Positions 1 to 12,140 of a DNA stretch of 64,000 nucleotides are shown here, one piece after another. The DNA is taken from assembly GCA_001931875.2 (NCBI GenBank), contig MSJH02000799.1, positions 1 to 64,000 on the forward strand. Direction: 5' to 3'. Positions within the stretch are counted from its first letter, which is position 1. Each line of letters begins with the position of its first letter. The notes beneath the pieces are model-generated. The model made no database searches. It was not told the DNA's origin and saw only the letters and a list, made by a program, of their open reading frames with translations. Both the position numbers and the translations under genes were made by a program. This DNA comes from Byssochlamys sp. IMV 00236. Taxonomy: Eukaryota > Ascomycota > Eurotiomycetes > Eurotiales > Thermoascaceae.

Positions 1-1660
1 AAAAAATATTTTAACTTAAGTAAAGAAGATTTTACTCTAAATAAAATATAAGACTAATATATTTAGTTAAGTATTATAATAAGGGAGAACTTTAACTATT
101 AGAAAGTAAATAGGGTTTTTTAAATTATACTCTTTAAAGAGAAACTAGTAGAAGAAATATTATAATATACTATTATAGAAGTAAGAGTAGCCCTTTATTA
201 TAAAAAAAAGAGTAAAGGATTAATAAGACTTAAGAATTTATCTTATAGTATTCTTTAGAAAGTTATTATACAGAATATCTAGATCTATTTAATCTAGTTA
301 GTATTATATAATTATAATAAATATAGGTTATAAGTCTAATATTTTAAAAAATATAAACTAAGAGAATTAAATATAGAGACTGCGATTCCTAAGAGAGGAA
401 TAAGCTAGAGCTTTATAACTCTAGGGACTAAATTAATTACTAGAGATAAGTCTAAGAAAACTATAAGCTTAAGAGATATTATATTTAAGCAGAAAAAAGT
501 AATTTTTATTAATAATCTATATTAGCTAATACTAGAGAATTAAGGAATAAATCTTAATAATATCTGCTGTTTTAATTATAGGAAATAAGATAAGATAAGA
601 TCTAATTAAGGAGAATCTAGGCCTTTTAATATTTAGGTAAATAGAGTTATAGCTATAGGCAGAGTAATATTTAGTTAGCTAAATTAAAATTGCTTAGAAG
701 TTAAAGTAAAGCTATACTTTATATTAAAGTAAGATATATTATTAGTCTAAGATTATTTGCGGAAGAAAAGAACTTAGCTTTATAAGTTAGGGGTTTTAAG
801 GTATATATAATATTAAAAACTAGAGTATTCCTGCTTTAAGAATAATTTATAGTATTAGAAGAAGGAGATAGTATAAATTACAATAATTAAAGAAGGTAAA
901 TAGGGGCGTTTATTCTCAGAGAGAGGGAAGCTATATAGCGGGGAAGATTAGTATAAAGAATATAATTAGTTAAGAGATTATATGCTTTTACTTAAAGTCT
1001 TTAAAAAGTCTATAAATAAAGCAGTAGAGGATAGGGGAAGAGATACCTTCTTAGCTATTTAAAATGAAATAATTAGCTTTACTTTTTTATTATTATTTAG
1101 TATTAGTTTAGCATTAAATTATTATTAGTTTACTATATTAATTTGCAGCTAGAGCTTCTCCTTTAACTCTACTCTGAGCTCTAAAGTTGAATATTCTTCT
1201 CTTCCTTCTTAATACCTACTCGCTTAAAGACTCTATGCTAAGTCTTAATATATCTTCCTAGAATACTACTATCTTATCTTATTAGGTTATAAGTAAAGGC
1301 TTAGAATTATTAAAGCCTTTAGCTTATTAATTAATATTAAAGGTTATAGTCCTATATTATTTAAGAAGAAGTTCTAGATTTCTATTATTATATGCTAGAC
1401 TGCTTTTATAATAAAGTATTTTAACTAAATATACGGGATTATAAGGTTTATCTAATAGATTAAATAGTATTATAAAGTCTAGAAAGAGATAGTTATATAG
1501 TAAATAGCTAGAATTTAAATATTAGAGTAGTTAAATTAGTAATAACCTAAGCTTAGGCAGAATAACCCTAGGTTAGGTAACTTACTATCTTAGCTTAAAG
1601 CTAATATTTATAGCAGATAGGATAATTCTAATAAGGTATATTAGCTATTTATACATCCTA
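1..1660. repeat. AT-rich block, probably RIP-degraded repeat DNA
   Basis: This stretch consists mostly of A, T, TA-rich words and runs of taata/ttata. It has stop codons in every frame and no open frame of useful length. The composition changes abruptly near 1660, where ordinary GC-balanced sequence begins. Such blocks are known in filamentous ascomycetes as transposon copies mutated by repeat-induced point mutation (C to T on both strands). I cannot name the parent element, because no reverse-transcriptase or transposase motif survives to the eye. The RIP assignment is inferred from composition alone. Confidence 0.6.
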
Positions 1661-2492
1661 TATTGCTAGTACCCGACCCAGGGTCAGGCCCTATGCTCGG
1701 GTACGCTATAAGGGTGCTTGAGGTTGCCATAGTTTTAGTGGCGATCCCATGCCCGAGCGCAGTGAATACGGGCGGTACTATATTATAAGCTACTACCCTG
1801 GCACCTGTGAGAACATCTTACTTCCCTACTCGCTTGAGAATGTCGCTTATATCTCCTTGTTAGGTTCTCGCCCCTTCTAAGTCCGCGTCTACTACAGAGC
1901 CGCCCGTTAAGAACGCTACCCTGCTACCAGTAAGGACATCCTAGCTCCCTTCCCGGTTGAGTGAAGTCACTAAGATCTCTTTACTAGTTTATCGTCCCTC
2001 CGGGGTGGACCACGAATCCTCGCAGTCCCGGATATAAAGCCGACTGGGCGGATTATAACTCTGAGGGCCAGGTTTTTGCTCGATGTCATGGCCTTGTACC
2101 AGCGAGGCCGATAATGGAACATATAGATTCCCTGATGGTGATTTTCCAATCGGGCGACAAATTCTATCTCTGGGAGCGCGTATCCGATGTCCTTGCTGAA
2201 ATAATTTCTCAAGATCTGTATGACATTACTACTGTTATTGCTGAGCGAGGACTTCGAGAGCTGCGTAGGGAGGTTATCCCTTGTCTTTTCGATCCAACTG
2301 AGTTGGCTGACCAGTCTTGAATGGTTTCTTTTTGTACTAGATTATGCACTCTACTTTGCTCAAATCAAAGGCTCGGTTTCTACCACGCTTTCTTGTTATC
2401 GTGTCTTTTGTTTCTCAAGATGAATAAAACCGGAAGTTAAGAGAATGCAGGATAAAGGTACTCAATTGAACATCTGCCTGAAATCATCGCCG
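1661..2492. other. Intergenic region with a diverged duplication, no clear gene
   Basis: GC-balanced sequence between the AT-rich block and the deaminase-like pseudogene. It starts with an inverted repeat (GTACCCGA at 1669-1676, TCGGGTAC at 1697-1704). It also holds two diverged copies of an approximately 80-base unit, starting near 1790 and 1915. Short open frames at about 1970-2212 (minus) and 2114-2320 (plus) overlap each other and match nothing I recognise. They may be remnants of a decayed gene. Confidence 0.4.
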
Positions 2493-3587
2493 CTACGGCG
2501 GCGCGCCGACTGCATCGGCAAAAGGCTCGAAGTTCGCGATATTTCCTCCCCACATACGAACTAGCTCTTGACAGTTGGCATACAATCTCCTCATATTTGT
2601 CTAGACTTCTCCAGACAAGTTATCCTCATATGCTGGCGGAATCACGCCTCGTACGTGTAAGGCGATTCTATGGACGGTTGCAGGGTCAGTGTGCCTATCT
2701 GGTTAGCTTTACCTTTTAAAAAAGGTCACTCTGCGCCAAAATTTTGAGAGATGAACTTACTTCAGTATATGAAGAAAAGGGTATGTTTCCGCACAATTTC
2801 CGAACGCAACACGGTTCCCGGTGAGCCTCATCTCGGGGCAATTGTTCATCGTGTACCCGCTCATGGCCATCGCCTTATCATTAATCAAGGAGGACCGCGC
2901 TGCCTTCACCACTGACGCCCATGGTCCAATTGTTAACGGCGCACTGTATCCTTTGAGGGACGCGCCCAAGAAGAAGCGGCCTCGGTCTTGCCCTGTTGCG
3001 ATCCACGTGCAATTAAATATCGTTGGTTTGAGATTGCCAGGAGTCGTATACCACTTAGTATACATAGCAGTGAGTGGTAGGTAGAAGTTGCGTGTTGTGG
3101 CACTGCTAGGGGCAAGTCCGATCGAGGACAGAAAAAGGCCGAGTATATCAAATAGACCCCAGAATGGGATCCCATCATGGATAAACTCTCTCAGCAAGTA
3201 CTTCGACGACCTCGACGGGTTTGCTAGGTCCCACTCAGGGTTCAGGGTGCGTGCAATCGTCTGATTCGGCTTTAAATCTGGCGACGCAAACATAGTACCG
3301 TCCGGCGGGCTAGGTAACGGAGTAAGAAAGGGACGCGTGACGGGTTAGGGGTAGCTGTGGCCTTACCACAATATCTGAATCTCATTCACCATGTGTCTCA
3401 GATCTTGGACTCGATTATCGGGGATATCGTACATGTATCCATTAGCGGTAACATGACTCAGAAAGTTGAATATGTGTTCAGGCTCCTAATTAGTCTGTAC
3501 ACTAGCCCACTACTTAACTAATCTCTCGCACGAGTCCAAATTACCGGGCAGATTAAGTAGAGGTTGCTGTGCTTCTCGCGTAGCCAT
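2493..3587 (-). pseudogene. Decayed deaminase-like gene (three exons, three in-frame stops)
   Basis: Three minus-strand exons join in frame: 3587..3367, 3309..2761 and 2694..2493. The introns run 3366..3310 and 2760..2695, with GTAAGG and GTAAGT donors. The conceptual product begins MATREAQQ. It contains a CAETYPF element near the end of exon 2 and an ANCQELVRMWGG element in exon 3. These recall the (C/H)AE and PCxxC zinc-binding motifs of the cytidine-deaminase-like fold known in uncharacterised fungal proteins. TAG stops interrupt the frame at 3510-3512, 3486-3488 and 2601-2603. The residue where the first Cys of CxxC would be expected is Tyr (TAT at 2580-2582). Splice sites and reading frame are otherwise intact, so this looks like a recently inactivated gene. 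Family assignment rests on two short motifs and is tentative; the pseudogene call is firmer. The nearby AT-rich block would fit RIP-type C-to-T damage as the cause. Confidence 0.6.
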
Positions 3588-4965
3588 AGATAGTAATCGG
3601 AAGATTCTCAACCGGGGGTATCATATGTTTGGTCTCTACCTAGTATCGTGCCATTACTTTACGGAATAAAGGATATTGCCGCAGTACGTACGATATCCAA
3701 ACAAAAAGTCCTTTAGGCGTAATACACTCTGACTCAGCTCAAGACTATGGAGACAACGGAGTATCTTGTGACTCGGATAACAATCTTATAGTCGGACAGT
3801 CTCAAGAATTTAGTTAGTAGTTCTCAGAGATATTGAAAGAAGGACAGATTCACAAGATACCGGAGAAGCAGTTGAAGTCTAAGAAGCCAGCTAAAGGAAA
3901 CATTTAAATTATAGCAGCGGGATTAGGCCCTAATAATAGGTTTCAAATTTCCTACATCCCGCGACCAGCCAATTTCTATCATAGGAGGGCGTCAGGTTTA
4001 GTTAGCATTATGTTCTGGACAGACAAAATAGGTAGTGCTTTTTTTCAAGACACTGGACGTAAATTTTGCCCATCGTCCAAGTATAAGATATAGCCTCTCA
4101 GATGTTACAGTGGTGGGCGATAATAAGTAGATAGTGTAGATTCCCAAAGGAATCCCATAAAAGAAAAAGGGCACGATGCTCAGCCCAGCCAGCGCAATCT
4201 ATATTTGATGTCTATTGCATGTTCTAAGCTGTAGCAGTTGAGGACAACTAGATTGTTTGAGTAAAGCAAACAAACATAAGGCACAGCATATAACTAAGGG
4301 TTTTAGTATTAGCTGCGGATACTATATAAGTCTTTTTTCTGGCTCCGGGCAGTAAGATAAGACGTACATGTCGCCCCAATATTGATCCACGGGAAAGCTT
4401 TGTAGGCATATTATATGTTTTACGTCTGTAGACTTCTGGGCGCTCTAGAACTTAATATAGTTAATGAGGACCTAGATTCCTTGTTTATTTGAGTTAAATA
4501 TGGTTTCGAGACCTTTTTGGATCCCAGCTTTACACAAGCAACAACTCTTACCACATGCAACCGTTTGCATTCAAAGATTTTCCATATTACGCAGGTGGTA
4601 TACCTCTCTTTATTGCAGTCACCTTTTGAGGGGCATGTATAGTATGTTAATGACAGCTCTTAATAAAGTTGTGCCTATCATGTAATAATAAGGCAGTAGA
4701 TCTTCATATAGGAAGATCCTCCAGGCTTCCTTAGTGCCAATTTGCTAACTACATGGAAGACTCAAGAATACATAATTCTGACACTCTGATTAGAAGCGGA
4801 AATTACCAGGATGTCGTCTCATATCATGAAACAATATTTATATTGAATATTAAATAAAGGGGCCAATTGAAGAATAGAATGTACATGCTATATGTCCTTA
4901 GACCAGGATCCTCGTTCTTGTTATCTAGATGAGGACGTGTCCGCTGTGCAGCATCGATTACAGAC
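3588..4965. other. Intergenic region, no gene recognised
   Basis: Moderately AT-rich sequence with stops in all frames. A 61-codon open frame at 4500-4685 has no recognisable domain and no supporting introns. I see no RNA gene or repeat here. Confidence 0.4.
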
Positions 4966-6485
4966 TTACGTTCCCTTGATGAGAATCTGCTTCTGCTTCT
5001 TGATATGGCGGATAACCTCCTCGTCGACCTTCAGGGTCTGCGCAGCGATGTGTGAGGGAGTCAGGGCCAGCCATTGAGCGAGAGAGATGTCTGCAACACG
5101 GTCGCTCTTGTAGATTTCAATCCACACGAGTTTCTCGGTATCAGACGTGTTCTCAATGTAGTGTCCTATATCTATGGTCAGTTATGTCGATAATGAAAAC
5201 CAATAGGGTGGATACTGACCGGAATTGTCGGGGAAGACCGCAGTATCACCGGCAGAGAAGTCGAAGGTGCGTGACTTCTCGCTACCAATGAAGACACTAG
5301 CACGGCCGTGTCCCTGGTGGAAGTAAAGCCATTCCTCAGCCTACCAGAAAATATAATTAGCTCAAATAGTTTGCTGGAAGCGGTCGAGTGCTCTTACATT
5401 AGGGTGCCAGTGGAGTTCTCTCAAGCCCTTAGGCTCAAGTTCGACGACTGCTGCAGCGATAGTTTTGGCAATTGGGAATGTAGTAGAATCCACCTTGCGG
5501 AAGGTACCGCCGTTTCCAGGCACGGGTTCGGTCTCATGCTGATCCGAGTGGTACACGAAAGAGCTGTTACCGACGAGCGCACCGTTTCCGCCAGTGACAT
5601 TCTGTTCCTCGACAGTACCGTTCAGGATGTAGGGGAACTTTTCAGGTACTTTGCCGAAGACGGAGGGATCAACACCAAAGTTCTTCGCAAGAATGTCCTT
5701 TGGAGTGTGCTTTATCCAGTCGTCGATCATGAAAGTCGTGCTGTGCAGATTGACAATAAGTATACGGCGGTACTCAATTAATAGCAGAGTAAAGCACCAA
5801 CCCTTGCGCTTCAAAGTCTCCATCATCGAAGATGAGAAGGTATTCGTTCTGGTCTTCCAATCCCTGGACAGTATGGGCCTGTCCCTTGGGGAAATACCAG
5901 ATATCGCCTTCCTTGGCTGTGTCTAGTTCGTACTGGCCGTCCTCATTAACGGCGGAGACTGTGACAGCTCCTTTGTAGACGTAGCCCCACTCAGCCTACA
6001 GAAGAACAGTGAGCCAACATATTACTTTCCCGGAGGGATTGAACGGTGTCACTTACTACTCGATGCCAGTGCAGCTCACGGATAGCTCCCTTTATCAGGT
6101 GCTGCTGGGCACCGGCAATGTCGTGACTCTGTGGAAGATCGGACGTGATCTGCTCCCGAGACCAGCCTCCAGGATAGAGGTTGGTCTTGGAGTCAGAGAA
6201 ACTCCATTTCAGATTCGGAACATATCCATTGTCTGTCGGCTCGCGGCCCAGGTTATCCGGGTTCTGTATATCGATAGCATGGTTTGTTCCTCCTGATAGT
6301 TGTAAATTCTCAGTACATACGTCCCCTAGAAGTTCTAACACTAAAGGGAGGAAGTATTTACCAGAAAATGGAGCTCCCTTGCCCGAATCTTTGATAGGCT
6401 CACCGTCACCGAACCCTGAACGCTTGACTGCAGGGGATGCCACAGCGAGGGAGGCGAAGCAGAGGACTTGCGGAAGGAACTTCAT
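4966..6485 (-). CDS. Bicupin of the oxalate decarboxylase family, secreted
   Basis: Six exons (6485..6362, 6292..6057, 5995..5802, 5740..5398, 5340..5220, 5165..4966) give 405 residues. The start MKFLPQVLCFASLAVASPA is a clear signal peptide, so the enzyme should be extracellular. Each half carries a full manganese-binding cupin set: RELHWH with His116/His118, Glu122 and His161, then RELHWH with His295/His297, Glu302 and His341. Family members convert oxalate to formate and CO2. The flexible lid after the first cupin, SENS in characterised decarboxylases with a catalytic Glu, reads DFEAQGTTF here (residues 180-188), so true decarboxylase activity is uncertain. The C-terminus (LAQWLALTP, IAAQTL) is typical of the family. 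One intron uses the donor GTTGGT. A TATA-like TTTAAATA lies about 90 bp upstream of the start (6575-6582). No partner gene for oxalate metabolism is adjacent. Confidence 0.9.
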
Positions 6486-8538
6486 TGTTTGGGCCTGTAA
6501 TTTGTGAACCCAATTAAACAAAGAACACCTGGTCGAGACGGGATGAGACAGAGACAATAGGGGCTTTGATCGGGTATTTAAAAGGTATCGTACCCAAAGC
6601 CAATTGAGTTTGCCTTGTATACAAAACTATCACGACATCGTATACTCATCCAAAAACGCCAGTGATTAGCCTCAAAACAAACGGAAACTGTTCCACTCCT
6701 CGTGACTCCATTCCAAATACGATCATCACGTCATTTAGAAGCAAAAAAGCTAGATAGAGCTTTGGTCCCTGAAGGATGCGCTGGCGGAGATTGTGGCTAT
6801 TGTTATCGTCTAGTGAAGAGCATCTTTCTGATCCACAATATATCGGTGCACACTTGAGGCGTTCGTAGATCAGTAGGAACTTGCAGAGTGCGATCTTGGC
6901 GAGGTCTTGTGTTGGAGAAGCACAGCCTGTTTGTAATATAGGAATGGAGTGAGGATGAAGCAGTATGTCGCCATGCTTGGCACGGGATACTTAGCCAGCA
7001 TGCCAAGCCCTCCGCTGGCGGCCCGTGCATACTTCCAAGTTCCGTGCAAAATATCTAGTAGGAAGCTTCATTTCACCTCAGTCGGGATGTCTGGACCGGA
7101 GAGGCAGCTGATCCGGCTGGATCACATTCATCATGTTGCCTAGCTCAAGGCATAAAACACATATCGTCGAGCGTCTGTCAATTGAAGTCTGAAGGACTGG
7201 TAACGACTGGTCGGAGCTTTTCACTTTCCTTCTCCCCCAATATCGGCAAGCTTGCAGTGCGGAGATTGAGGATTAGATGCTGGGACTAAGTGGAATCGCG
7301 TAATAGGAGACCATCACTTCGTAGGTTCTCTTTTTGGTCAGTTGGAGACCCGTTAAACTTTGTCCTTCAAGTTCACACGGCTGGTATAGCCCAGAGCTGC
7401 ACGTTAAAACAAGCGACTAACATTTGTTGCAGTTTACCAATGCTGACATTTGAGTCCGTATCATTTCGGCGTCTCTCGGGGTTCGTATTTGGGAGCTCCT
7501 GTAGATCCCGAGGACCATGTATTATGTTTTGGGAAAGCCGAGAACGATGTCGTGCTTGTCCATCGCACAGACTCGGCTCATGAATTATCTCGATTCAGCG
7601 CTAGACGCTTATTCCTCTTGGATTACCCCTTCAACCCGCGCTCATGGCGGAAAGGAACTGCTTTAGGTTTCCTTTGAGGTCCGCGACTTCAAGCTATGCC
7701 TGTCATAAAAGTTGAGCGATCATATTTTCCTAGATCACCGAATGATGGAGTTAACAGAAAATGTTGTGTGACTCCATGAGATGATCCGTTCCCTCTGGGT
7801 TGTATCATACACAAGTTCTGGGAGTATAACTAGCTTTACCGGTCTGAGAGAAGCACTGTTCTTCCAAGAAAGGTCAAGTGGCAACCGAGCTCGGTGTTGA
7901 TGATTCTTCCGGTAGTTTTTGACGCTCTGAGACAGAATGGGTATCCTGAGAGGAAATGGCCTCTATTCGAATAAGGCGTGCTTTTTTCTAGCTCATATCA
8001 CCCGTGTTTGCGCCGCATGCCCCGTATATGTATATTTTCCCGAGCATCAGGTCCACAAGAGGCAGCATTCCTATTCTGCTTGCATTAGCTTAACCCTTAA
8101 CAGGTAACATGGCCTTGTCGGTAACCAAGATACGACCTATTATCGACATCTCGGAAATGGAATGCCTGGAAGCGGTTGGCTGTCCTCGCCGAGAGAGGAT
8201 AATTTGAACTCTCGCCAACTTATCCAGCCTTTTTTGTGGCGGTATATCATATCACAGTTTAGACGATGATGATCACAATAGTCATTGTTTAGGGTTTTCG
8301 CAGACTGAACTTTCGTTATTCCTCTCTCAATGACACGATCGATGCCATGGATTGCGCATTGAAGAGATCTCTGCAGAGAAGAAGGCTCAGGAGTAGATAC
8401 AATGGGAGATCAGAAAAGCATATATACTAAGAGGAAATACCTCAAATGTGCTCATGCTAATCCATTCCTTACTTCAATCACTGTCCGGTTCGAACTAGAG
8501 CACATTTTCTGTTTAGATATCTGGCTCAAGGTGTAACA
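6486..8538. other. Intergenic region between the divergent bicupin and propeller genes
   Basis: About 2 kb separates the starts of two divergently transcribed secreted-protein genes, so it should hold both promoters. Open frames at 6803-7030 (minus), 7290-7583 and 7450-7677 (plus) overlap one another and show no domain or splice pattern I can support. No repeat or RNA gene was seen. Confidence 0.4.
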
Positions 8539-10413
8539 ATGGCTGGCTTTTGGTTTAGCGTCCTGGGGCTTCTTCCCCTTTCTCAAGCTCTTTCACTCCC
8601 TCCCCTCATACCTAAGATCCAAGGTGTGACTACGCCTCTGATCCAACCTCTCTATGAGCTTCTACCGGCATTGCCCATCTTCCAGGCGCCCCTGCCACCA
8701 CTTGACAGCCCTCCTTTCACCCCCAGTAACATTAGACCGAAGAAGATCGGATACTATTGGGTCGGAGCGGGGGATAAGGAGCATGCCGATTTCCTGGCTA
8801 CTTACAGTCTAGATGATGTGTGTACGATAAACTCCTGCTCGATTTCATAGCAGCTAAGACATTCTAGGACACCTTTGGAGAACTCATCTATGTGACCGAC
8901 GTTCCCACTAGTGGCAACGACCCTCACCATCTGGGAGTTTCTCATGATGGGAAGACCCTTGTCGGTGGAGGTCTTCTATCACTGCTGAAGCTTCAAGACA
9001 CTGCATACTACTTCGACGTCAGCAACCCCTATCGTCCTGCCTTCACGAAGAGCAACCGTGGTGTTCTTGCGTCCATCGCCGACGAAATTCGTGCAAAGCC
9101 TGATGGGTAAGACGATCCCCCGTCTACAGTTTAGTAGTCTAGGATGTAGAATTGACAAGCAAAATAGGGGTTTTTTCATTACGTACATGGGATGTAAGTA
9201 CAATTGAGAAAACCCTGTGCTAGAGATCTCGATATTCACATTTTTCTTCTTAGCTGCTCTTGGTACATCCCCCGGCAGGCTCATCGAAACCGATGCCGAC
9301 TTCAACATCATTCATGAATGGCCCGAAGATGTCGAAGGGACTCTTAATATCTTGGGCGAGCAGTTCTCTCCGCATGGTATCTCAATTGACTGGGAGAGGA
9401 ACTTCATCCTGACCTCTGACTTCGTTGTTCCTTTGTCAATTCTGAAGCCCAGCACGGGAGTCGTGCGTGCCAACACTCTTCGACTCTGGGACCTAAAGAG
9501 TCGGACCATCCTCAACACCATCACTATCCCTAACGTGAGTTTCATTACCGGATCGAGCTTGAGCATACTGTCTGACCACTGTATGGATATAGGGTTCAGG
9601 TATCCAGGACGTGAAGTTCATCCCTGGCAACCCTGAAGGTGCTGCTATTGCGGCTACTGTGGGTAGCGGTCAGATCTGGATCGTCTATCCTTCCCGCAAG
9701 GATGCCAACGGCAAGCAGGGTGTCGCAGAGCTCCTCTTCGACTTGGGCGATCAGGCTCGTGCATCGAACCCTATCGCCAGCTAGTATGGTCGACCTATGT
9801 TCTTGAAAATCCGTGCATCAGATGCTAACCAGTTCTTACTTAGCACTGATCTTACTCAGGATGGCAAGTTCCTGTACGTGACGCTCACCTCGGCTAACCA
9901 CGTCGCTGCTCTGGACATTAGCGACCTCAACAACGTCAAGCGTCTCGATGATCCCGATGAGGTACATCCCATCGTTAGCCCTCACTACATTAAGGTCACG
10001 CCTGATCAAAAGCACATTGTCGTCACCGATTACTTCGTGCAGACGGGTGAAATCGGTATTGTCAACGTTCCAGCCGATTTCAAAGCACAGTACATCGACA
10101 TCAACGATGATGGCAGTATTTCCTTCAACCGTTCCATCAATTTCAGCCAGGAATTTGAGAACCGTGGCGGCGGTAAGCCACACTCTGCTGTGGTTTTCGA
10201 TCTCACAGACCCAGAGAACCCGCTGTACTACTAGAGTACTTCGGGGGGCCGCTTACTGGTAGAGGTGTTCCGAGGGGTCCTACGTTTCAGTTCACTGGCG
10301 TTTGCGGTGTATTGACTGATACTGAGCATCTATTTAAATACGCCTTTCTCCTCCCAACACCAAATTTGAGCCATGTCGCCTTGTCCCCACGGAAAGGCAC
10401 CAATAAAATTTAA
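8539..10413 (+). CDS. Secreted beta-propeller protein, selenium-binding/methanethiol oxidase family, frameshifted near the end
   Basis: Exons 8539..8817, 8868..9106, 9168..9193, 9254..9534, 9593..9783 and 9844..10234 encode 468 residues from a signal peptide (MAGFWFSVLGLLPLSQALS). The 26-bp exon 3 restores the motif GGFFITYMGSALGTSPGR. Elements such as PHHLGVSHDGK, GTSPGRLIETD, FSPHGISIDWE and RLWDLKSRTILNTI match the layout of the SBP56/methanethiol oxidase seven-bladed propeller. Members of that family oxidise methanethiol or are of unknown role. The frame stops at TAG 10232-10234 right after ENPLYY. The next frame continues without stop to 10413, reading EYFGGPLTGRGVPRGPTF and on to FTGVCGVLTDTE, which looks like the lost C-terminal end. 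Adding one base after 10231 would join them. So there is either a real one-base deletion, giving a truncated protein, or an assembly error. Confidence 0.75.
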
Positions 10414-10630
10414 CGTCTAAATGCTCGTTATACGTCAATATATACGGAGGCTTCCCTGCTTGCTACTTTCTACGTATAGCACCCATCTAGGAACATTGGA
10501 GGACCCCCATAATATCGCCTTTATTATTACGCATGAGTATACTACTACCACGGACTCAAACATAATACGCTCCTTACGAGGCTAGATTACATGAATACTG
10601 CTTCTACATAAGATTGTGTATAGTTTTTAT

Positions 10631-12140
10631 TTACATAGTCGTCGTCTTCATTTGCTCCCAGGGTATTTGTACTCCAAGACTTGACGCCACTCTCATCGCA
10701 GAGACAATGCAACCTTCCAATAATACCATTCCATCCCAGCACCACCCGCCAACAAAGTAGACTCCTCCGCCTCCATTCGTCCACCCTGATGCGAGGCCAA
10801 CTCTCGAAGGATGACCCAGGAAAATGCCGTTGATGATTTCGCGACTCTCAGGAGTACGAAGGACACGAGTGAACGTAGCCGACCGGATAATTTTGGCTGG
10901 ATCAACCGATTTCAGGGGGTTCGTGGTCACGATTACCCCGCAGGGCTGTTCATGAGCGGCCTCTGAGTTTCCATCTCGAGTCCACAAATGGATGCCCTGA
11001 GCTATCTTTTCAGATTGAATCAGAGCGGCAAGAGAGTCGGCTGAAGAAACGACATGTTTCTCTATTGGATGACACAGAGGAGGTAGAGTAGAGTAGTCTG
11101 TATGTGCGACTGTGTCCACCTTGCATGTCGGAATCTGTCCCAGGGTCGATCTTACGGGTTCGAACACAGATGCGGCAATATCCGGCGATACTCCTAGCAC
11201 GACCAGGTCGAAGGCTTCTGTTTTTGCGACGCCAGTTGAGTCGGTCCATGTGAGTTCCACGCTGTCACCCCGGGATTCCACTCTCGTCAGACAAACTCCA
11301 AAACGCACATCAACACCCTTTGACAATTTATCCTGAACAGACCGAATCCCATCCTCGACCACAAAATGTGGTTGTAGATGAGTGCGCTTTTTGTAACCCA
11401 GAACATCCGTTGCTGGAAAATTCAACATATCCTGGTGAGAACAGGTACAGACACTCGACATTAAGGGTAAGAGATAATATTTTGTGTGATACTCGGGCAT
11501 ATGGATCCTGTGCAGGTACTCTCCGAGGCTCTCCCCACGCTTTGATGGGGACCCCTCCAAGGGGGAAACCAGATAACAGCAGATGGTGAACCACAGATAG
11601 CAAAGCAGTGCGTATGCTGCCTCTACCAGCCAAAACAGGAAATCAAGACCTTTCCCTGGGATCCATGGTATTTGATGGAAATTTGATGCATACGTCATAT
11701 ACAACCGCGAGCTTGTCTGCGACGATCTAGAAAAGCTGAAGAGAAATGGCTGTGCATGATATCGTACGTCAAGATGATCGTACATCTGGATCAGTTGTTG
11801 ATAGAATCCGCCAGCGAACGCGCGCATTGGGACATCAGCCCAGCTGGCTGTCTTCCCCTTTTCATCGCTGAAGGATGAGAGTTGGATAGACTCGGAACTC
11901 AGAGACAGGTGGTTCTCCTGCGCCAGGGTGGTTTTGTCAGTCCGTCAGTCACGAATTGGCGGGAAATATTCTTTTGTACTTCTAACTATTGAACCCGAAT
12001 GACTAATTCCGCTTACCTACTTTCTCTAACAGCCTAACTTGGTACCTCTGTTCAGGATCATGGTGGAGAAGATATGCGGTCGTCAGCCCTGCCATACCGG
12101 TGCCGACGACGGCGACTGTCTTCCTCCCATCTCCTTTCAT
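10631..12140 (-). CDS. FAD-dependent amine-oxidase-like flavoprotein
   Basis: Two exons (12140..12021 and 11917..10631) encode 468 residues. The start ATG is fixed by an in-frame TGA just upstream. Residues 7-25 form a beta strand and the dinucleotide-binding turn G13-T-G15-M-A-G18, followed by an acidic strand end (RLLEK), as in FAD-binding Rossmann proteins. Residues about 131-158 are strongly hydrophobic and could anchor the protein in a membrane. The C-terminal part has GGVYFVGGWCWDGMVLLEG, the segment that closes over FAD in amine-oxidase-like proteins. The family (predicted NAD/FAD-binding proteins near flavin amine oxidases) is common in fungi, but its substrate is generally unknown. 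The gene ends about 220 bp from the propeller gene, in convergent orientation. Function beyond a flavin oxidoreductase cannot be said. Confidence 0.8.
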
